From the NCBI RefSeq assembly GCF_900112815.1, contig NZ_FOND01000015.1:1-63851 (forward strand): DNA of 63,851 bases, in the 5' to 3' direction. The translations under genes were made by a program, and so were the position numbers. Position 1 is the stretch's first letter. Each line of letters starts with the position of its first letter. This document shows, one piece after another, positions 43,139 through 51,195 of this stretch. The notes beneath the pieces were generated by a model. It was not told the DNA's origin. It searched no databases and saw nothing but the letters and a program-made list of their open reading frames with translations. Source of the stretch: Blastococcus tunisiensis (lineage in GTDB: Bacteria; Actinomycetota; Actinomycetes; Mycobacteriales; Geodermatophilaceae).

Positions 43139-43488
43139 CAGGCAGCCTTGCGGTCGGACTCGAGCTCCAGGACCCGCCACAGGCCGGTCCGGTGCAGCAG
43201 GTCCAGGGTGCGGCGGTTGGCGCCGCGCAGCACCACGGTGCCGCCGCGCGCACGGCACGTCCGGTGCGCGGAGAGGAAGCTCGCCACCGCGGGGCTGGAG
43301 AGGTGCTGCACCGCGCTGAGGTCGACGACGAGGCGCCGCGCGCCGGCCAGCAGGGCGTCGTGCAGCAGCCAGCGGACGTCGGCCAGACCGTCGGCGAGGA
43401 GGTCGTCGCTGAGCCGGATCGTCACCCGGTCGCGCTCGGCGTCCAGCCGGCTGTGCGCCGCGGCGCGGACCGCAGTGGCTGCAGGCAT
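43138..43488 (-). CDS. STAS-domain anti-anti-sigma factor
   Basis: This 116-residue STAS protein has LVVDLSAVQHLSSPAVASFL with serines at the conserved phosphorylation site. It also has an N-terminal strand region RVTIRLSDDLLADGLADVRW and a C-terminal ANRRTLDLLHRTGLWRVLEL. Such proteins bind and inhibit anti-sigma kinases when dephosphorylated. The SpoIIE-type phosphatase at 19.4 kb is a possible, unproven partner. AGGAGAG precedes the ATG at 43488. It is divergent from the response-regulator gene. Confidence 0.82.
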   Translation of the reverse strand: MPAATAVRAAAHSRLDAERDRVTIRLSDDLLADGLADVRWLLHDALLAGARRLVVDLSAVQHLSSPAVASFLSAHRTCRARGGTVVLRGANRRTLDLLHRTGLWRVLELESDRKAA

Positions 43489-43637
43489 CGGCTCTCTCCT
43501 CGGGTCGGGGGGGCGGAGTCCGGGCCACGAGAGTCGCTTCCCGACATTGCGATGGCCCGGGGAGCGGGGTTGCGATTCGATGACGGCTTCCCGGCCGGTG
43601 CGAGGGCTGCGCGACCGCGGTGGCACCATGTCCGGCG

Positions 43638-44345
43638 ATGGCGCTGCGACTGCTGGTGGTGGAGGACGACGACCACATCCGGACGGCGCTGCGCTGGGCG
43701 CTGGAGGACGAGGGCTACGACGTCGCGGAGGCCGGCTCCGGCGAGGAGGCGCTCCAGGCCGTCGCGGTGAGCGCACCGGACCTGATGGTCGTGGACCTGA
43801 TGCTCGGGTCGATGGACGGCTTCGAGGTGATCCGCCAGGTCCGCCGGACCCTGGACCTGCCGATCATCGTGGTCAGCGCCCGCGCCGACACGAGCGACAT
43901 CGAGGCGGCGCTGGACGCCGGCGCCGACGACTACGTGACGAAACCGTTCGCGGTCAAGGAGATCAGCGCGCGGCTGCGGGCGCTGCGCCGGCGGGTGGCG
44001 CCGGTCGGCCAGGCCGAGGAGCAGCCGGAGGCCGTGGTCCTGGACTCCGACCCGGCCGCGCCCCTGGTGCTGCGCGAGGCCAGTGGGACGGTGCACCGTG
44101 GCGAGGAGCTGCTGCCCCTGACGCTGACGGAGTTCCGGCTGCTGTGCGAGCTGGCCGCCGCCCCGGGCCGGGTGTTCAGCCGGCAGGCGCTGCTGGAGCG
44201 GGTGTGGCAGCACGGGTTCTTCGGCGACGAACGGCTGGTCGACGTCCACGTGCGCCGGTTGCGCACGAAGGTGGAGCGCGACCCGAGCACCCCGCGCGTG
44301 GTGGTCACCGTCCGCGGCCTGGGGTACCGGCTGGACCCCCAGTGA
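43638..44345 (+). CDS. OmpR-family response regulator
   Basis: This 235-residue protein has a receiver domain (acidic pocket VVEDDD, phospho-acceptor Asp53 in MVVDLMLGSMDGF, Lys in YVTKPF) and a C-terminal winged helix of the OmpR/PhoB type (LTLTEFRLLCELAAAPGRVF, VDVHVRRLRTKVE, VRGLGYRL). It is activated by the histidine kinase encoded 13 bp downstream. ATG 43638 is preferred over GTG 43620 because MALRLLVVEDD matches the family start. Confidence 0.94.
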   Translation: MALRLLVVEDDDHIRTALRWALEDEGYDVAEAGSGEEALQAVAVSAPDLMVVDLMLGSMDGFEVIRQVRRTLDLPIIVVSARADTSDIEAALDAGADDYVTKPFAVKEISARLRALRRRVAPVGQAEEQPEAVVLDSDPAAPLVLREASGTVHRGEELLPLTLTEFRLLCELAAAPGRVFSRQALLERVWQHGFFGDERLVDVHVRRLRTKVERDPSTPRVVVTVRGLGYRLDPQ

Positions 44346-44358
44346 GCCTGGATCGACG

Positions 44359-45747
44359 ATGAGCACAGCTCTCCGGGGGTTCGCGCTCCGGGGGAGCGGA
44401 CTGCGGGCCCGGATCGTCCTGGGTTACGCCGCCGGCACGTTGCTGGTCTCGGTCGTCCTGGTGGGCGTGACGTTCCTGCTGGCCCGCAGCTACCTGCTCG
44501 ACCAGCGCGAGGCGTCCCTGACCCGCCAGGCGTTCGCCGACGCTAACGTGCTGGACAGCCGCCTGGCGACGCCGGGCCGCGAGGTCGGCGACGTGCTCAG
44601 CGAACTGGTCCCCTCCGGCGGCGCCGACGTCGTCCTGCGCACCTCGGACGCCTGGTACTCCTCCAGCCTGGACGTCGGCGCGCGCGACGTCCCCGACGAC
44701 CTGCGCGAGCTGCTGCGCACGGAGCCCGCGGCCAGCGTGGTCATCGAGTCCTCCGACGGGCCCCGGCTGGTCGTCGGCCTCACCCTGCCGAACGCCGACG
44801 TCGAGTTCTACGAGGTGGCGCCGCTGACCGAGCTGGGGCAGGTCCTCCGGACGCTGGCCGCGGTGCTGGCGGCCGGCGCCCTGGCCGCGACCGCGGCCGG
44901 GGCCGCCTTCGGGGTGTGGGCCAGCCGCCGGGCGGTGCAGCCCCTGGAGCAGGTGGCCGGCGCCGCGACCCGGATCGCCGGCGGCGAGCTGACCACCCGG
45001 CTGCCGGTCACCGACGACCCGGACCTGGTGGGCATCGTGGCCAGCTTCAACAGCATGGTGGACGCGCTCGCCGCCCGGATCGAGCGGGACGCCCGGTTCG
45101 TGGGCGACGTGAGCCACGAGCTGCGCAGCCCGCTGACCACGCTGGTCACCAGCGTGGAGGTGCTGGGCGGGCGCCGGGAGGAGCTGTCGCCGCGGGGCCG
45201 GGAGGCGCTGGCGCTGGTCGAGGGAGAGCTGGCCCGGTTCCGGCGCACGCTCGACGACCTGCTGCAGCTGGCCCGGCTGGACGGCACGGAGATGTCCGGA
45301 ACCGCCCAGCGGGTGTCCCTGACCGCCCTGGTGCGCGAGGTGGTGGCCGACAGCGGCCGGCCGGAGGAGCTGCTCGAGGGCGCCGACGACGCCGACACCA
45401 CGATCCAGGGCGACAAGACCAGCCTCGAGCGGGCGGTCCGGAACCTGTTGGACAACGCCGACCGGCACGCCGGCGGAGCCCGGGCCGTGTGCGTCGAGCG
45501 GCAGGACGGAGCGGTGCTGGTGATCGTCGACGACGCCGGACCGGGCGTGTCCCCGGAGGACCGGGAGCGGATCTTCGAGCGGTTCGCCCGCGGCCCGCGG
45601 GCCGCCCGCAAGTCGCTGCCGGGGGCCGGCCTCGGGCTGGCGATCGTCGCGGAGACCGCGGCCCGGCACGGCGGGGCGGCCTGGTGCTCGGAGGCCCCCG
45701 GCGGCGGCGCGCGGTTCACCCTGTCCTTCCCGGCGGCGGACCGATGA
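44359..45747 (+). CDS. Membrane sensor histidine kinase
   Basis: This 462-residue kinase has two membrane helices (about 17-40 and 160-185) enclosing an extracytoplasmic sensor of about 115 residues. Then come a HAMP linker, the HisKA box DVSHELRSPLTTL with phospho-His at about 253, and HATPase motifs RNLLDNADRH, VDDAGPGV and GAGLGLAIV. It phosphorylates the upstream response regulator. Its stop overlaps the lipoprotein start (ATGA). The trio regulator-kinase-lipoprotein resembles MtrA-MtrB-LpqB in order, though the lipoprotein is much shorter. Confidence 0.94.
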   Translation: MSTALRGFALRGSGLRARIVLGYAAGTLLVSVVLVGVTFLLARSYLLDQREASLTRQAFADANVLDSRLATPGREVGDVLSELVPSGGADVVLRTSDAWYSSSLDVGARDVPDDLRELLRTEPAASVVIESSDGPRLVVGLTLPNADVEFYEVAPLTELGQVLRTLAAVLAAGALAATAAGAAFGVWASRRAVQPLEQVAGAATRIAGGELTTRLPVTDDPDLVGIVASFNSMVDALAARIERDARFVGDVSHELRSPLTTLVTSVEVLGGRREELSPRGREALALVEGELARFRRTLDDLLQLARLDGTEMSGTAQRVSLTALVREVVADSGRPEELLEGADDADTTIQGDKTSLERAVRNLLDNADRHAGGARAVCVERQDGAVLVIVDDAGPGVSPEDRERIFERFARGPRAARKSLPGAGLGLAIVAETAARHGGAAWCSEAPGGGARFTLSFPAADR

Positions 45748-46403
45748 CCGGGCGGGCGCGCGCGCTGCTGGTCGGCTGCGTCTGGACCCTGGTCCTCTGC
45801 GTCGGCGGGTGCGGGGTGCCGGCCGGGGGAGCGCCGCGGGCCATCCCGTCGTCCGAGGTGCCCTACGGGCTGGCCCAGGCCAGCCCGGAGGCCACCGGGC
45901 CGGCCACCTCGGCCCCCGCCGAGGCGCCGTCGCAGGTCTACCTGGTCGGCGCGGGTGACGTGCTGGTCGGCCGGCCGCGGGAGGTGGAGGGATCGACGCT
46001 GCAGGAGCGGCTGGACGACCTGCTGTCCTCCCTCGAGGAGGGGCCCACCGCCGCGGAGCGGGAGGAGCAGCTGTCCAGCGTGCTGACGCCGGAGGTGCGG
46101 CTGTCGGCCACCGACCTCACCGACCGCACGGCGACGATCGACCTCGGGGCGCCCTCGGGGGCGCCGTCCGGCGCCGCGGGCCGGCAGGCGGTCGCGCAGA
46201 TCGTGCTGACCGCGACCAGCATGCGGGGGGTCGATGCCGTCCGGCTCACCATCGGCGGCGACCCGGTGGAGGCGCCGCTGCCCACGGGGGCGCTGACGTC
46301 TGCGCCGCTGACCGCCCGCGACTACGCCTCGTTCCTGAGCCCCCCGGAACCGTCGCCGGCGGCCGAGGCCCCCGCGCCGGCGGAGACGGCGCCGCCGTCC
46401 TGA
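45744..46403 (+). CDS. GerMN-domain lipoprotein
   Basis: This 219-residue protein has a lipoprotein signal (lipobox VGGC, Cys23), a flexible Ala/Pro/Ser linker and a GerMN/sporulation-germination-like domain around residues 65-195 (LQERLDDLLSSLEEGPTAAE, RTATIDLG, VAQIVLTATSMRGVDAVRLT). A Pro/Ala-rich tail follows. LpqB of mycobacteria also carries a GerMN domain and modulates the MtrB kinase; here the beta-propeller half is missing. Co-translation with the sensor kinase suggests a role in signal sensing. Confidence 0.85.
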   Translation: MTGRARALLVGCVWTLVLCVGGCGVPAGGAPRAIPSSEVPYGLAQASPEATGPATSAPAEAPSQVYLVGAGDVLVGRPREVEGSTLQERLDDLLSSLEEGPTAAEREEQLSSVLTPEVRLSATDLTDRTATIDLGAPSGAPSGAAGRQAVAQIVLTATSMRGVDAVRLTIGGDPVEAPLPTGALTSAPLTARDYASFLSPPEPSPAAEAPAPAETAPPS

Positions 46404-46406
46404 GGG

Positions 46407-47291
46407 TCAGGCCAGCAGCTTGGCCTTCTGGGCGGCGAACTCCTCCTCGGTGAGGACCCCGGCGTCGCGCAGGTCGGCGAGCTTGCGCAGCTGGTCGGCG
46501 AGGTCGGGCTGCGGCGCGGCCGGGGGAGCGGCCGGTGCGCCGAACGCGGCGCCGGCCGTGCCCGGGTTGACGTGCAGGTACTGCGACTGCCGCTCGACGG
46601 TCTTCTTCTGCCGGGCCTCGCTGATCAGCGGGGCCAGCAGGTCCATCACCGCGGAGGGGCCTTCGACGTTGTCGAGCACGACCTGGCCGGTCGTCGTGCC
46701 CTCGACGGCGCCGCTGAGGGAGAACGTGTCCGCCCTGGCCCCGTAGGACGGGTCCTCCAGGTTGAGGACGACGTCGCCGACGTCGCTGCCGCGCTGCCAG
46801 ACCGCCTGCCGCACGTCCATGTCGTTGATCGCCCACAGCGGCACGCTCTCGGTTCGGGTGCCGAGCAGGCCGCTCTCGATCCAGACGCGGTCCTTGGTGA
46901 TCCGGTACCGCGCCGTGGAGACGCCGGCCGCGCTGGTGGCGGCGTTGCGGCTCTCGCCGAACCACAGCGTGTCCGGGTCGTTCGCCCACTGCTCGGTGCG
47001 CTTGGCGTTCTGCTCGGCCAGCTTCTGCTTGCCCTGGTCGGCGAGGGCCCTGCCCTGGTCGGTGACCTGCTTGAGCCGGTCCCGCCAGCCGACCTTCCCG
47101 CCCGCGGGCGCGGCGGCGGCCGGCGGCACCGGCGGAGGGGGCACGGCCGCGGACGGCGGCGGGAGCTCGGCGGGCAGCGGGTCCTGCCCGGTCGTCCCCC
47201 GGTCGGAGACGTGCTCGGTCCAGGCCCGGCCGTCCCAGTACCGCAGCTCGTGCATCCCGCCCGGGTCGGGCAGCCAGCTCGCGTCCGCCAT
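46407..47291 (-). CDS. DUF2510 / PH-like / SHOCT-domain protein
   Basis: This 294-residue cytoplasmic protein starts with DUF2510 (ASWLPDPGGMHELRYWDGRA). A Pro/Ala linker and a Gln/Lys-rich helix lead to a bacterial PH-like domain (about residues 105-235, YRITKDRVWIESGLLGTRTE), and the protein ends in a SHOCT motif (LADLRDAGVLTEEEFAAQKA). This modular build is common in actinobacteria; PH-like domains often bind membranes or proteins, and SHOCT drives oligomerisation. The function is unknown. It is convergent with the GerMN lipoprotein, with only 3 bp between the stops. Confidence 0.85.
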   Translation of the reverse strand: MADASWLPDPGGMHELRYWDGRAWTEHVSDRGTTGQDPLPAELPPPSAAVPPPPVPPAAAAPAGGKVGWRDRLKQVTDQGRALADQGKQKLAEQNAKRTEQWANDPDTLWFGESRNAATSAAGVSTARYRITKDRVWIESGLLGTRTESVPLWAINDMDVRQAVWQRGSDVGDVVLNLEDPSYGARADTFSLSGAVEGTTTGQVVLDNVEGPSAVMDLLAPLISEARQKKTVERQSQYLHVNPGTAGAAFGAPAAPPAAPQPDLADQLRKLADLRDAGVLTEEEFAAQKAKLLA

Positions 47292-47455
47292 GTGGATCCC
47301 TTCTCCGTGTCCGTCGGTACCGGCGAGAGGATGCCAGTGGCGGGCCGGATACAGACCCCCTCCGTGCGCGGGACCTGCGCTTTCGTGTCCACGGGACACG
47401 CGTGCCGATCCGGTGGGGCGGGAGGTCACGAACCGGTCACGGGCTCGTCGACCCC

Positions 47456-47490
47456 TTGACAAGTGTTTGTAAGGACGGTGTCCTAACAAA
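47456..47490 (+). promoter_or_regulatory. Promoter -35 and ROK-repressor operator
   Basis: A perfect -35 TTGACA (47456-47461) is followed 17 bp later by a weak -10 (TGTCCT). Over it lies an inverted repeat, TTTGTAAGGAC-GGT-GTCCTAACAAA (47466-47490), with 11-bp arms and one mismatch. It ends one base before the GTG of the ROK repressor gene. Overlap of -10 and operator fits autorepression; the mRNA would be almost leaderless. The stretch is AT-rich compared with its surroundings. Confidence 0.75.
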
Positions 47491-47491
47491 C

Positions 47492-48670
47492 GTGACGGCC
47501 GGCACGGACACCCAGCACCAGCGGCGCCTGCTGCGCCCGACCTCGAAGGTGCTGCCCGAGCACGCCCGTGCCCAGCACCGGTCGATGGTCCTGCAGCAGC
47601 TGTTCCACTCCGGCCCGCGGTCGAGGGCCGACCTGGCCCGCGCCACGGGCCTGACCCGCGTGACCGTCTCCGACCTCGTCGCCTCGCTGCTGGCCGACGG
47701 GCTGGTCACCGAGCTGGACTTCCGGGCCGAGGGCAAGGTCGGCAAGCCCGGCACGCCGATCGGCCTGCGCACCGACGCCTTCCAGATCGTCGCCGTCGAC
47801 CTGGCCGACGACGAGCGCATCCACGGTGCCGTGCTGGACCTGTCCGGAGCGGTCCTCGAGCGGCGCTCCGCCGCCGTGGCGGGGCGGACCGGCCAGGCGG
47901 CGGTCGACGCCCTGCTGGACCTCTGCCGCGAGCTGGCCGCCGCCGCCACGTGCCCCGTGCTCGGCGTCGGGGTCGGGTCCCCGGGCGTGGTCGACCCGGC
48001 GGGCGCGGTCGTCCAGGCACCGAACCGCGGCTGGTACGACGTGCCGCTCGCCGCGGACCTGAGCGCCGCCCTGGGCCTGCCCGTGCACGTGGCCAACGAC
48101 GCGAACACCGCGGCGCTGGGCGAGTTCACCTACGGCGGTGCCGACGGCGGGGGGCTGCTGCTGCTCACGGTCGGCGGCGGTGTCGGCGCCGGGATCGTCC
48201 TGGACGGCGCCCTGGTCCAGGGCCACGCGCACGCGGCCGGCGAGCTCGGGCACGTCACCGCCGTCGACGAGCGCGACGACATCGACGGCGCTCCGCTGGG
48301 CCGCCCGCAGCCGTGCGCGTGCGGCCGCCGCGGCTGCCTGGAGACGGTGCTGTCCGTCCCGTCCCTGCGCCGCCGGGTGGAAGGCCTGGCGCCCGACGCC
48401 CGCGACGCCGCCCTGGCGTCCGTCGGCCGGCGGCTGGGCATCGTGCTGGCCCCGGTGGTCAGCGCGCTCAATCTCTCCGAGGTCGTGATCAGCGGCCCCC
48501 GGGAGCTCCTGGACGGCCCGCTGCGCTCCGCGGCGCTGGCGGCCCTCCGCGAGCGCACCATGCCGGTCATCAGCAGCGGGCTCCAGCTGCGGATGACCTC
48601 GCTCGGCGAGGACGGCGCCCTGTCCGGGGCCGCCGTGCTCGTGCTCTCCGGTCAGCTCGGTGTCTCGTGA
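47492..48670 (+). CDS. ROK-family transcriptional repressor (NagC/Mlc-like)
   Basis: This 392-residue protein has an N-terminal winged helix (RSRADLARATGLTRVTVSDL, residues about 45-64) and a C-terminal ROK sugar-kinase-like domain with HVANDANTAALGEF, ELGHV and the zinc motif CACGRRGCLE. Members sense amino sugars or glucose and repress uptake genes. It is the first gene of the amino-sugar cluster, and a 22-bp inverted repeat overlaps its own promoter. The ATPase-type DxGxTK pattern is degenerate (AVDLADDERI), so it is a regulator and not a kinase. Confidence 0.9.
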   Translation: MTAGTDTQHQRRLLRPTSKVLPEHARAQHRSMVLQQLFHSGPRSRADLARATGLTRVTVSDLVASLLADGLVTELDFRAEGKVGKPGTPIGLRTDAFQIVAVDLADDERIHGAVLDLSGAVLERRSAAVAGRTGQAAVDALLDLCRELAAAATCPVLGVGVGSPGVVDPAGAVVQAPNRGWYDVPLAADLSAALGLPVHVANDANTAALGEFTYGGADGGGLLLLTVGGGVGAGIVLDGALVQGHAHAAGELGHVTAVDERDDIDGAPLGRPQPCACGRRGCLETVLSVPSLRRRVEGLAPDARDAALASVGRRLGIVLAPVVSALNLSEVVISGPRELLDGPLRSAALAALRERTMPVISSGLQLRMTSLGEDGALSGAAVLVLSGQLGVS

Positions 48671-48682
48671 GGACGCCGAGCC

Positions 48683-48719
48683 GGCCGGCCCGGGCTCTCG
48701 TGAGGACCCCGGGCCGGCC
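48683..48719. terminator. Hairpin between the ROK repressor and the sugar-binding protein
   Basis: GGCCGGCCCGGG (48683-48694) pairs perfectly with CCCGGGCCGGCC (48708-48719) around a 13-nt loop. The loop TCTCGTGAGGAC repeats the sequence at 48663-48674 that spans the repressor stop codon. It likely separates repressor and transporter transcripts. Confidence 0.6.
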
Positions 48720-48794
48720 AGGTGCAGGTCGGAGAACCACACCCTCATGGCGGCGCTGTCCGGCACCGTCCGCGCACGGGAAAGGAACCCCAAC

Positions 48795-50123
48795 ATGAAG
48801 ATGCTACGTACGGGCGGAGCGGCCGTCATGGCCGCCGCCCTGCTCGGAGTGAGCGCGTGCGGCGGCAGCGGCGAGGACGCCGAGGCGGCCGGTGGGGTCG
48901 AGGAGATCCGCCTCTGGCTCAACGGCACCGACACCCCGCAGGAGCTGCGGGACTACCTCGTCGAGACCTTCGAGGAGGAGACCGGCGCGACCCTCGTCAT
49001 CGAGGAGCAGGACTGGAGCGGGCTGGTGCCCCGGCTGCAGACGGCGCTGGCCTCCGAGGGGCAGACCCCCGACCTCGTCGAGGTCGGCAACACCCAGAGC
49101 CCGACCTTCACCTACGCCGGCGCCTTCGCCGACATCAGCGACCTCTACGAGGAGATCGGCGGCGACCGGCTGCTGCCCGGCTTCGTCGAGGCGGGCACGG
49201 CCGACGACACGGTCTACGCGGTGCCCTACTACTCCGGCGCCCGCGCGGTCTTCTACAACAAGGACATGTTCGCCGCCGCCGGCGTGGAGGTGCCCACCAC
49301 GCTCGCGGAGTTCTCCGAGGCGGCGGTGGCCCTGCAGGCGGCCAACCCGACCGGCGCCCCCGGCTTCTCCGGCTTCTGGCTGCCGGGCCAGGACTGGTAC
49401 AACGGCACCGCCTGGATCTACGAGGCGGGCGGCGACCTCGCCGTGCAGGAGGGCGACGAGTGGGTCGGCGGGCTGTCCAGCCCGGAGTCGCAGGAGGGCC
49501 TGGCGCAGGTGCAGGCCCTCTACACCGGCGCCACCAGCGCGCCGCGGGACGCCGACTCCGAGGAGCCGTGGGTCCCGTTCAACAACGGCGAGGCCGCGAT
49601 GTTCTCCGCCCCGACGTGGGCGCGCTGGAGCATCGACCTGCCCGAGTGCAACAAGGGCGTCGACCCGGCGGACGAGTCGGCCGAGGCCACGGCCCTGCGG
49701 GGCGAGCAGCAGGCCTGCAACGAGGAGAAGACCGGGGTCTTCGCGCTGCCCGGCACCGACGGCGGGGCGGCGACCGTCTTCGCCGGCGGCTCGAACATCG
49801 CCATCCCGGCGAAGTCGGGCAACCAGGAGCTGGCCCGCGAGCTGATGCGGATCGTCTTCAGCGAGGAGTACCAGACGATGCTGGCCGAGAACGGGCTGAT
49901 CCCGGGCAACCGGGACTACGCCGACGCGCTCGGGGACGACGTCTACGCCCAGGCGGCGCTCGCCGCCGCGGAGAACGCCAAGCTGACGCCGGCCGCCGAG
50001 AAGTGGGCCGACGTCGAGGGCGCCCGCATCCTGGAGGACTTCTTCCAGGAGATCGCCGGTGGGGCCGACCCGGCCGAGGCGGCGGCGAAGGCGGACGAGC
50101 TCATCGGCAACACGCTCAACTGA
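48795..50123 (+). CDS. Sugar ABC transporter substrate-binding lipoprotein
   Basis: This 442-residue family 1 solute-binding protein has a lipobox LLGVSAC (Cys22) and the SBP_bac_1 pattern: EETGATLVIEEQDW, TPDLVEVGNTQSPTF, VYAVPYYSGARAVFYNKDMF and PFNNGEAAMFSAPTW. Context with nagA, nagB, nagZ and a ROK kinase suggests GlcNAc or chito-/muro-oligosaccharides as ligand, similar to the DasA or NgcE role. GGGAAAGGAA precedes ATG 48795. A strong hairpin after the gene may keep the binding protein at higher level than the permeases. Confidence 0.9.
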   Translation: MKMLRTGGAAVMAAALLGVSACGGSGEDAEAAGGVEEIRLWLNGTDTPQELRDYLVETFEEETGATLVIEEQDWSGLVPRLQTALASEGQTPDLVEVGNTQSPTFTYAGAFADISDLYEEIGGDRLLPGFVEAGTADDTVYAVPYYSGARAVFYNKDMFAAAGVEVPTTLAEFSEAAVALQAANPTGAPGFSGFWLPGQDWYNGTAWIYEAGGDLAVQEGDEWVGGLSSPESQEGLAQVQALYTGATSAPRDADSEEPWVPFNNGEAAMFSAPTWARWSIDLPECNKGVDPADESAEATALRGEQQACNEEKTGVFALPGTDGGAATVFAGGSNIAIPAKSGNQELARELMRIVFSEEYQTMLAENGLIPGNRDYADALGDDVYAQAALAAAENAKLTPAAEKWADVEGARILEDFFQEIAGGADPAEAAAKADELIGNTLN

Positions 50124-50134
50124 CTCCCCCGACC

Positions 50135-50175
50135 CCGTGCCGGGGGGTGCGGATCCGACGCGCCCCCCGGCACGG
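50135..50175 (+). terminator. Intercistronic hairpin after the binding-protein gene
   Basis: A perfect 13-bp stem, CCGTGCCGGGGGG (50135-50147) with 50163-50175, has a 15-nt loop. It lies between the solute-binding protein and permease genes, a usual place for stabilising or attenuating hairpins in ABC operons. Confidence 0.65.
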
Positions 50176-50199
50176 AGACCCTGCCCCGGGAGCTCCCTG

Positions 50200-51195
50200 A
50201 TGCCCGCTCCACGCACGACGGCCGCCGTGCCGCCGCCCGCGCCCCCGCGGGCACCGGTCCCGCCCGTCCCGCCCGCCGCGCCGGCAGCCCGCCGTCCGCG
50301 GCGCCGGACGCCGTTCCGGTCCCGGCTGGGCCCCTACCTGCTCCTCGTGCCGGCGGTCGCCGCGATCGCCGTCGGGCTCGGCTACCCGCTGGCCCGGCAG
50401 TTCGTCATCTCCTTCCAGGAGTACGGGCTGGCCCAGCAGTTCGGCCGCCCGGCGGAGTGGGTGGGCCTGCAGAACTACGTCACCCTCCTGACCGACCCCT
50501 ACGTCTGGACGGTGATCGCCCGCTCGATCGCGTTCTGCCTGCTCAACGCGGGCCTGACGATGGCGATCGGCATCGCGCTCGCGGTGCTGATGACCAAGGT
50601 CGGCCGGGCGGCGCGGGTCACCCTGCAGGTCGGCATGCTGCTGGCCTGGGGCACCCCGGTGCTGGCCACCATGACGGTCTGGCAGTGGCTGTTCGACTCG
50701 CAGTACGGCGTCGTCAACTGGCTGCTGGCCGAGCCGCTGGGCATGGGGTCGATGCGGTTCCACTCCTGGCTCATCGAGCCGCTGTCCTTCTACGGCGTGG
50801 CGACGGTCATCGTGGTGTGGATGAGCGTGCCCTTCGTGGCGTTCACCGTCTACGCGGGGCTGCTGCAGGTGCCCGAGGAGTGCATGGAGGCCGCCCAGCT
50901 GGACGGGGCCAACGCCTGGCAGCGGCTGTGGAGCCTGGCGATCCCCATGGTCAAGCCGGTGCTCTTCGTGGTCGCGCTGCTCCAGGTCATCTGGGACCTG
51001 CGGGTGTTCACCCAGATCCACGTCCTCCAGCGGGCCGGGGCCCCGACCCGGGAGACGCACCTGCTGGGCACCTACATCTACTCGCTGGCGAAGGAGTTCT
51101 CGATGGCCGGCGCCATGGCGACGATCATGCTGGTGATCACCCTGGGCCTCACCGTCTTCTACATCCGCCGGATGCTCCGCGAGGAGCAGCTGTGA
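50200..51195 (+). CDS. Sugar ABC transporter permease 1 (MalF-type)
   Basis: This 331-residue permease has a Pro/Arg-rich cytoplasmic tail of about 45 residues, six hydrophobic helices and the EAA loop EECMEAAQLDGANAWQRLWS near residue 230. It forms the import pore with the second permease. ATG 50200 is preceded by GGGAGC. Its stop overlaps the next permease start (GTGA). No dedicated ATPase gene follows immediately; the MsiK-type gene at 56.7 kb probably supplies it. Confidence 0.92.
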   Translation: MPAPRTTAAVPPPAPPRAPVPPVPPAAPAARRPRRRTPFRSRLGPYLLLVPAVAAIAVGLGYPLARQFVISFQEYGLAQQFGRPAEWVGLQNYVTLLTDPYVWTVIARSIAFCLLNAGLTMAIGIALAVLMTKVGRAARVTLQVGMLLAWGTPVLATMTVWQWLFDSQYGVVNWLLAEPLGMGSMRFHSWLIEPLSFYGVATVIVVWMSVPFVAFTVYAGLLQVPEECMEAAQLDGANAWQRLWSLAIPMVKPVLFVVALLQVIWDLRVFTQIHVLQRAGAPTRETHLLGTYIYSLAKEFSMAGAMATIMLVITLGLTVFYIRRMLREEQL

